From: Clostridium sp. CAG:448
GTDB lineage: Bacteria > Bacillota > Clostridia > Oscillospirales > CAG-272
Assembly: GCA_000433415.1 (NCBI GenBank)
Contig: FR890464.1
Coordinates: 2,148-10,608, forward strand
Direction: 5' to 3'
Length of the DNA: 8,461 bases
The notes under the pieces are model-generated. The model saw nothing but the letters and a program-made list of their open reading frames with translations. It searched no databases and had not been told where the DNA came from. Positions 5,875 to 8,461 of the stretch are shown piece by piece. Both the position numbers and the translations under genes were made by a program. Numbering within the stretch: position 1 is the first letter of the stretch; every line of letters begins with the position of its first letter.

Positions 5875-6339
5875 TCAAAGAAACGCTTTCATACGCTCAA
5901 TATTTTCCTGCTCAAAGCTGACCATATCACGCGCAAGGGAAAGCGCCGCTTCGGAAGCGTCGGTATTCTCATATTTACGCAACAGTTTGACCGTGTCATT
6001 TATGCCCATCGTGGAGCCCTCCACCACCATCTGCGCCAGATGGCTGTCGCTCGCATCCATGGCAACATTCATGCTCATACCCATTTTGGCGGACATTTTC
6101 GTAAAAATGTTCTCTTCCTTTGCCCGGTCTCCCTCTCCTTGCGCATTTAGCATCTCCTTCGCGCGTGTCGCGTACTGCTCATATCCGTCCATCTGCAACG
6201 TCATCGCACTTTTGAGATCGGTCTTTTGCACCTTGGACAGCAAATCCACGACCGAATCCGCCCCCATCTTTGCGTTTTTATACAAACCGCCGAGCAGCTC
6301 TTCCGTCGCAGTGTTCTTTTTCTGTTTTGTCTCCTGCAT
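5875..6339 (-). CDS. Conserved-type hypothetical helical protein, Met-rich, cysteine-free
   Basis: This 154-residue protein has no function I can name with confidence. It looks wholly helical, with likely helices at about 11-38, 41-68, 72-122 and 128-153, as in a four-helix bundle of ferritin-like type. There is no signal peptide or membrane segment and no cysteine, but about 14 methionines, clustered at 82-111 (KMSAKMGMSMNVAM and on). E54, H100, E143 and E145 could be metal ligands, but no clean ExxH pattern is evident, so metal binding is only a possibility. I recall similar small proteins in clostridial genomes without a known role. The ATG has AAGGAG 7 nt upstream (6347-6352); the frame is open further to a GTG that lies upstream of this site. 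It follows the helicase-loader gene by 98 bp and ends in a strong terminator. A forespore-type promoter candidate lies in front of it. Confidence 0.8.
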   Translation of the reverse strand: MQETKQKKNTATEELLGGLYKNAKMGADSVVDLLSKVQKTDLKSAMTLQMDGYEQYATRAKEMLNAQGEGDRAKEENIFTKMSAKMGMSMNVAMDASDSHLAQMVVEGSTMGINDTVKLLRKYENTDASEAALSLARDMVSFEQENIERMKAFL

Positions 6340-6393
6340 ACCGTTTCTCCTTCTCACTCTTTGTATTCCGGTTCCTTTGTCTGGTTCCGGAAA

Positions 6394-6422
6394 CAGTATG
6401 TGCCGGAGAACGCATTCTATGC
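6394..6422 (-). promoter_or_regulatory. Candidate forespore (sigma-G-like) promoter before the small Met-rich protein
   Basis: On the minus strand GCATA (6418-6422) and CATACTG (6394-6400) are 17 bp apart. This is close to the sigma-G pattern GNATR, 17-18 bp, CATNNTA, with the last base of the -10 box off. The transcript would start about 45 nt before the gene. The match is by eye and may be chance; the gene could also be read through from dnaC. Confidence 0.28.
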
Positions 6423-6437
6423 ACGGATGGGACTACC

Positions 6438-7409
6438 TTATTTTTCCGCGGTCAGCTTTTGCATCCGCACATCTTTTCCGACAAACAGAAGCACCTGATA
6501 TTCTCCCAGCAAACGACTGGTAATCCGATCCCAATAGCGCTTGCGCAAATCGGCAGCCGTAAAATTCGTACTGATCAGCGTTGCCTTGCCGGTATCCATA
6601 CGGCGGGTGATGAGATCATACAGGCAGGATGCTGTAAACTGATTGACCACCTCCGTGCCGAGATCGTCCAAAATCAAAAGATCGGTCGCAAAGTAATGTG
6701 CCGTATCGCCGTCCGCATCGCCGTTTCCGTCGCCGAAACGCTGTTTTTCAAAGTCCCCCATCATCCGCGGCGCGGTGACATAGCAAACGTCATACCCTTT
6801 TTTGAGCACCTCGCCGGCTACGGCGCTGGACAAATGGGTCTTTCCGAGTCCGGTTCCGCCGAACAGCATCACATTTCCGGATTTGCGCGGGTTAAACTGT
6901 GCCGCGTAATTGCGCAAAAACTCATAATTGTACCGCATGCGCTCCGCTTCCTCGCCCGGGGCATAATACTGCAAAGAGAAGTTCGCAAAGGTCTGCGCGT
7001 GCATCCGCTCGCTCATACCGCTCGCCTCATACCGCGCCCTTGTGATTTCCCGACGCAGGCAAACACACATCTGTCCGTTCTCCGTATAGCCGGTATCGCC
7101 GCAGAGCGGGCAATCATAATGAACCTCCGTATAATCGGCTGGATACCCCGCCGCGCACAGCAACCGCGCACGCTCCGCACGCAACGCATCCACCTCCGCG
7201 CGGTAATCCTCCACGGACGCGGTCCCGTCCTTTCCCGGTGCAAATGCCGCCTTCAGAAGTGCGAGCCCCACCGCATCCATCCGTTCATGCACCTGGCGCA
7301 TGCCGGGAATGCGCTCGTCCGCCTCCCTCTGACGTTCATCCGCGGCACTGCGGGCAATCAGATATTTGGTTTTATAACGCTCACGGATTTCCTGTATGGT
7401 TTCGCTCAT
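6438..7409 (-). CDS. dnaC: DnaC/DnaI-type AAA+ ATPase, replicative helicase loader
   Basis: This 323-residue AAA+ ATPase resembles DnaC/DnaI, which load the hexameric replicative helicase at origins and stalled forks. Residues 1-95 are helical and partly coiled, as in helicase-binding N-terminal domains. A probable zinc site follows: C100-x2-C103 and C115-x-C117. The ATPase core has Walker A GGTGLGKTH (184-192), Walker B LLILDDLG (244-251), sensor 1 STNF (280-283) and the putative arginine finger in DRITSRLL (294-301). Between the core strands lies a short Gly/Asp-rich insert, GDGNGDADGD (226-235). The start is the ATG with AGGAGGT 7 nt upstream (7417-7423); an in-frame GTG at 7437-7439 lacks a comparable site. 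It follows dnaD, as is common in Firmicutes, and the two products likely act in the same primosome. In this family dnaC and dnaI names are used loosely; an IstB-type transposase helper is unlikely because of the Cys cluster and the dnaD neighbour. Confidence 0.93.
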   Translation of the reverse strand: MSETIQEIRERYKTKYLIARSAADERQREADERIPGMRQVHERMDAVGLALLKAAFAPGKDGTASVEDYRAEVDALRAERARLLCAAGYPADYTEVHYDCPLCGDTGYTENGQMCVCLRREITRARYEASGMSERMHAQTFANFSLQYYAPGEEAERMRYNYEFLRNYAAQFNPRKSGNVMLFGGTGLGKTHLSSAVAGEVLKKGYDVCYVTAPRMMGDFEKQRFGDGNGDADGDTAHYFATDLLILDDLGTEVVNQFTASCLYDLITRRMDTGKATLISTNFTAADLRKRYWDRITSRLLGEYQVLLFVGKDVRMQKLTAEK

Positions 7410-7535
7410 GCAAATAACCTCCTGTGCCCTCGCCGGCACGCATCAAGGCTTCACCGCGTAATTCCATGGTGCCCTGCCCTACGCAATTGCACATCGCATG
7501 TGCGCGGCGCATATGCGCAGTGATGCCTCAAGTCC
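7410..7535 (-). promoter_or_regulatory. dnaD-dnaC gap with clustered palindromes
   Basis: This 126-bp gap contains three nearly adjacent inverted repeats: GCGCATATGCGC (7507-7518, perfect palindrome), GCACAT-CGC-ATGTGC (7489-7503) and GCAATTGC (7483-7490). No T tract follows in the minus direction, so this is not an intrinsic terminator. An RNA fold or a protein site is possible. No clear promoter was seen. Confidence 0.35.
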
Positions 7536-8461
7536 TTATTTATGTTCTGTTCCCACCGTCTGTGTATATGCGTCTCCGAGACTGCGGCGCAACGCCGCAT
7601 CAAAAAAGTCATCGGTTGTAAAACTGCCGCCTTCCTTTTGCGGCGCACCGTTCTGCCGCGCCGCACGTTCCTGCGCCTGGGCACGGATTTTTTCCGCCGT
7701 ATCCAAACCGTCCGCATGCCACCGCTCCAGAATGCCGTTCATATAGTCCAGCACCTTGGTCTTGTTGGCATCCACGGTAATCTCGTATGCCATCCGGATG
7801 ATTTCCACGGAGAATCCGAAATCACACAACCAACGGGTAAACATTCCCGTTTCCTTGCCGGTCAGCGCCCGTGCACCGATGCCCAGCATAGTGCGCAATT
7901 CTCCCTCCGCGCTCTTCAGTGCGTCCCCACGCGCCATCCATGCGGTCAGCGACGGCACATCGGCAATATCCTGATCGTATAGTGAAAAGGCAGTCTTTTC
8001 AATATAGCGCAGGGATTTCTTTCCGTTTCTGACACAGTAGTTGATCAACAGGAGAATGTATTCGTTGTCCAGGCGCAGATAATCGGACAATCCCAAAATG
8101 ATGTTGATCTCATGCGGATTGCACATCCGTCCCAGGGACCGCTGACAGGCATCCACCAAGACTGCGGCATCCTTGCGTTTTTCCAAAATATCCGCCAGCT
8201 CGTCCCCGGTATAGTGGGGCAGTTCCGCCTCACGGTGCGGCTTGAGCGGGGTTGCGCTTCCCGCCGCATCGGTTGCGGCAGGAGCACGTGGCGTTTCCTC
8301 CTCTGTCAGTGCAATCACACCCGTCCCGCGCCAGAATGCAATGGCATTCCGCACTTTTTCCGCATCCAGTCCTGCGCGCGCGGCAATCGCATCCGGCGAT
8401 TCTTCCGCCGCATCGGCAAGCAGGAGCAAAACAAGCAGTTCCTCTCTGCCCGCCTTGACCG
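7536..8461 (-). CDS. DnaD-domain replication initiation protein (N-terminus cut by window edge)
   Basis: The protein belongs to the DnaD family, primosome proteins that remodel DNA and recruit the helicase loader in Firmicutes. The last 307 codons are visible and the frame stays open to the window edge, so the N-terminus and start are missing; an in-frame TTG at 8427-8429 has no ribosome binding site and lies mid-helix, so I reject it as the start. Counting from the edge, residues 1-52 form a small winged-helix-like part ending in IAFWRGTGVIAL. A Pro/Ala linker follows, then a first DnaD/DnaB2-type helical repeat (about 82-165, from HYTGDELADILE to KTAFSLYD). A second repeat (about 193-255) carries the diagnostic YxxxIxxxW motif as Y239-I243-W247 and then GLDTAEKI. 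The C-terminal end has FTTDDFFDAALRRSLG (280-295), a common tail in the family. It precedes the helicase loader by 126 bp on the same strand and is probably cotranscribed. Confidence 0.93.
   Translation of the reverse strand, partial: VKAGREELLVLLLLADAAEESPDAIAARAGLDAEKVRNAIAFWRGTGVIALTEEETPRAPAATDAAGSATPLKPHREAELPHYTGDELADILEKRKDAAVLVDACQRSLGRMCNPHEINIILGLSDYLRLDNEYILLLINYCVRNGKKSLRYIEKTAFSLYDQDIADVPSLTAWMARGDALKSAEGELRTMLGIGARALTGKETGMFTRWLCDFGFSVEIIRMAYEITVDANKTKVLDYMNGILERWHADGLDTAEKIRAQAQERAARQNGAPQKEGGSFTTDDFFDAALRRSLGDAYTQTVGTEHK

Noticed and set aside
7381..7512. Small minus-strand frame of 43 codons in the dnaD-dnaC gap, overlapping the dnaC start
   Set aside because: There is no Shine-Dalgarno at a useful distance, no recognised motif, and it covers palindromes; a leader peptide cannot be excluded but is not supported.
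6270..7523. Open frame of 417 codons on the plus strand
   Set aside because: Although the longest plus-strand frame in this region, it is antisense to the DnaC-type gene, whose Walker, sensor and arginine-finger motifs are intact.
8427..8429. TTG as the start of the DnaD-domain gene
   Set aside because: The frame continues upstream to the window edge with family-like helical sequence, and there is no ribosome binding site before the TTG.

Overview
The window reads as chromosomal DNA from an endospore-forming member of the Firmicutes, probably class Clostridia (Oscillospirales/Christensenellales-like), with a GC content slightly above half. This rests on gene families seen directly (DnaD, a DnaC/DnaI-type helicase loader, SpoVAF, an mraZ-rsmH-ftsL-PBP cluster), on strong AGGAGG ribosome binding sites, and on intergenic gaps that are much more AT-rich than the genes. 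No species-level assignment is possible. Every supported gene lies on the minus strand, so transcription runs from right (8461) to left (1). No RNA gene, insertion sequence, CRISPR array or prophage gene was seen.

Layout in transcription order: (1) a DnaD-domain replication protein, cut at its N-terminus by the window edge, followed after 126 bp by a DnaC/DnaI-type AAA+ helicase loader; (2) a small Met-rich, cysteine-free helical protein of unknown function, closed by a textbook intrinsic terminator at 5815-5848; (3) spoVAF, a spore-germination membrane protein, as a single gene; (4) a 284-bp AT-rich gap with a near-consensus vegetative promoter (TTGTAA-17-TATAAT) and three 10-bp direct repeats that look like the MraZ operator; (5) the start of the division and cell-wall (dcw) cluster: mraZ, rsmH (2 bp apart), an FtsL-like protein with a long cytoplasmic N-terminal extension, a 238-bp structured gap, and a class B penicillin-binding protein of the FtsI/SpoVD family, cut at its C-terminus by the window edge.

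How the genes fit together: the right end concerns helicase loading in DNA replication, the left end septal peptidoglycan synthesis and division, and spoVAF with its neighbour sits between them. The mraZ promoter with its repeats suggests autoregulation of the dcw cluster. By eye, three gaps (before the small protein, spoVAF and the PBP) hold sequences resembling forespore or mother-cell sigma-factor promoters. These are weak motif matches, but they agree with the sporulation theme. Several true starts lie inside longer open frames that begin at GTG or TTG; each was placed by its Shine-Dalgarno sequence.

No clearly new multi-gene system is visible. The observations most worth following are the enlarged FtsL-like protein (with a 19-bp perfect palindrome inside its gene), the structured leader in front of the PBP, and the small Met-rich protein.
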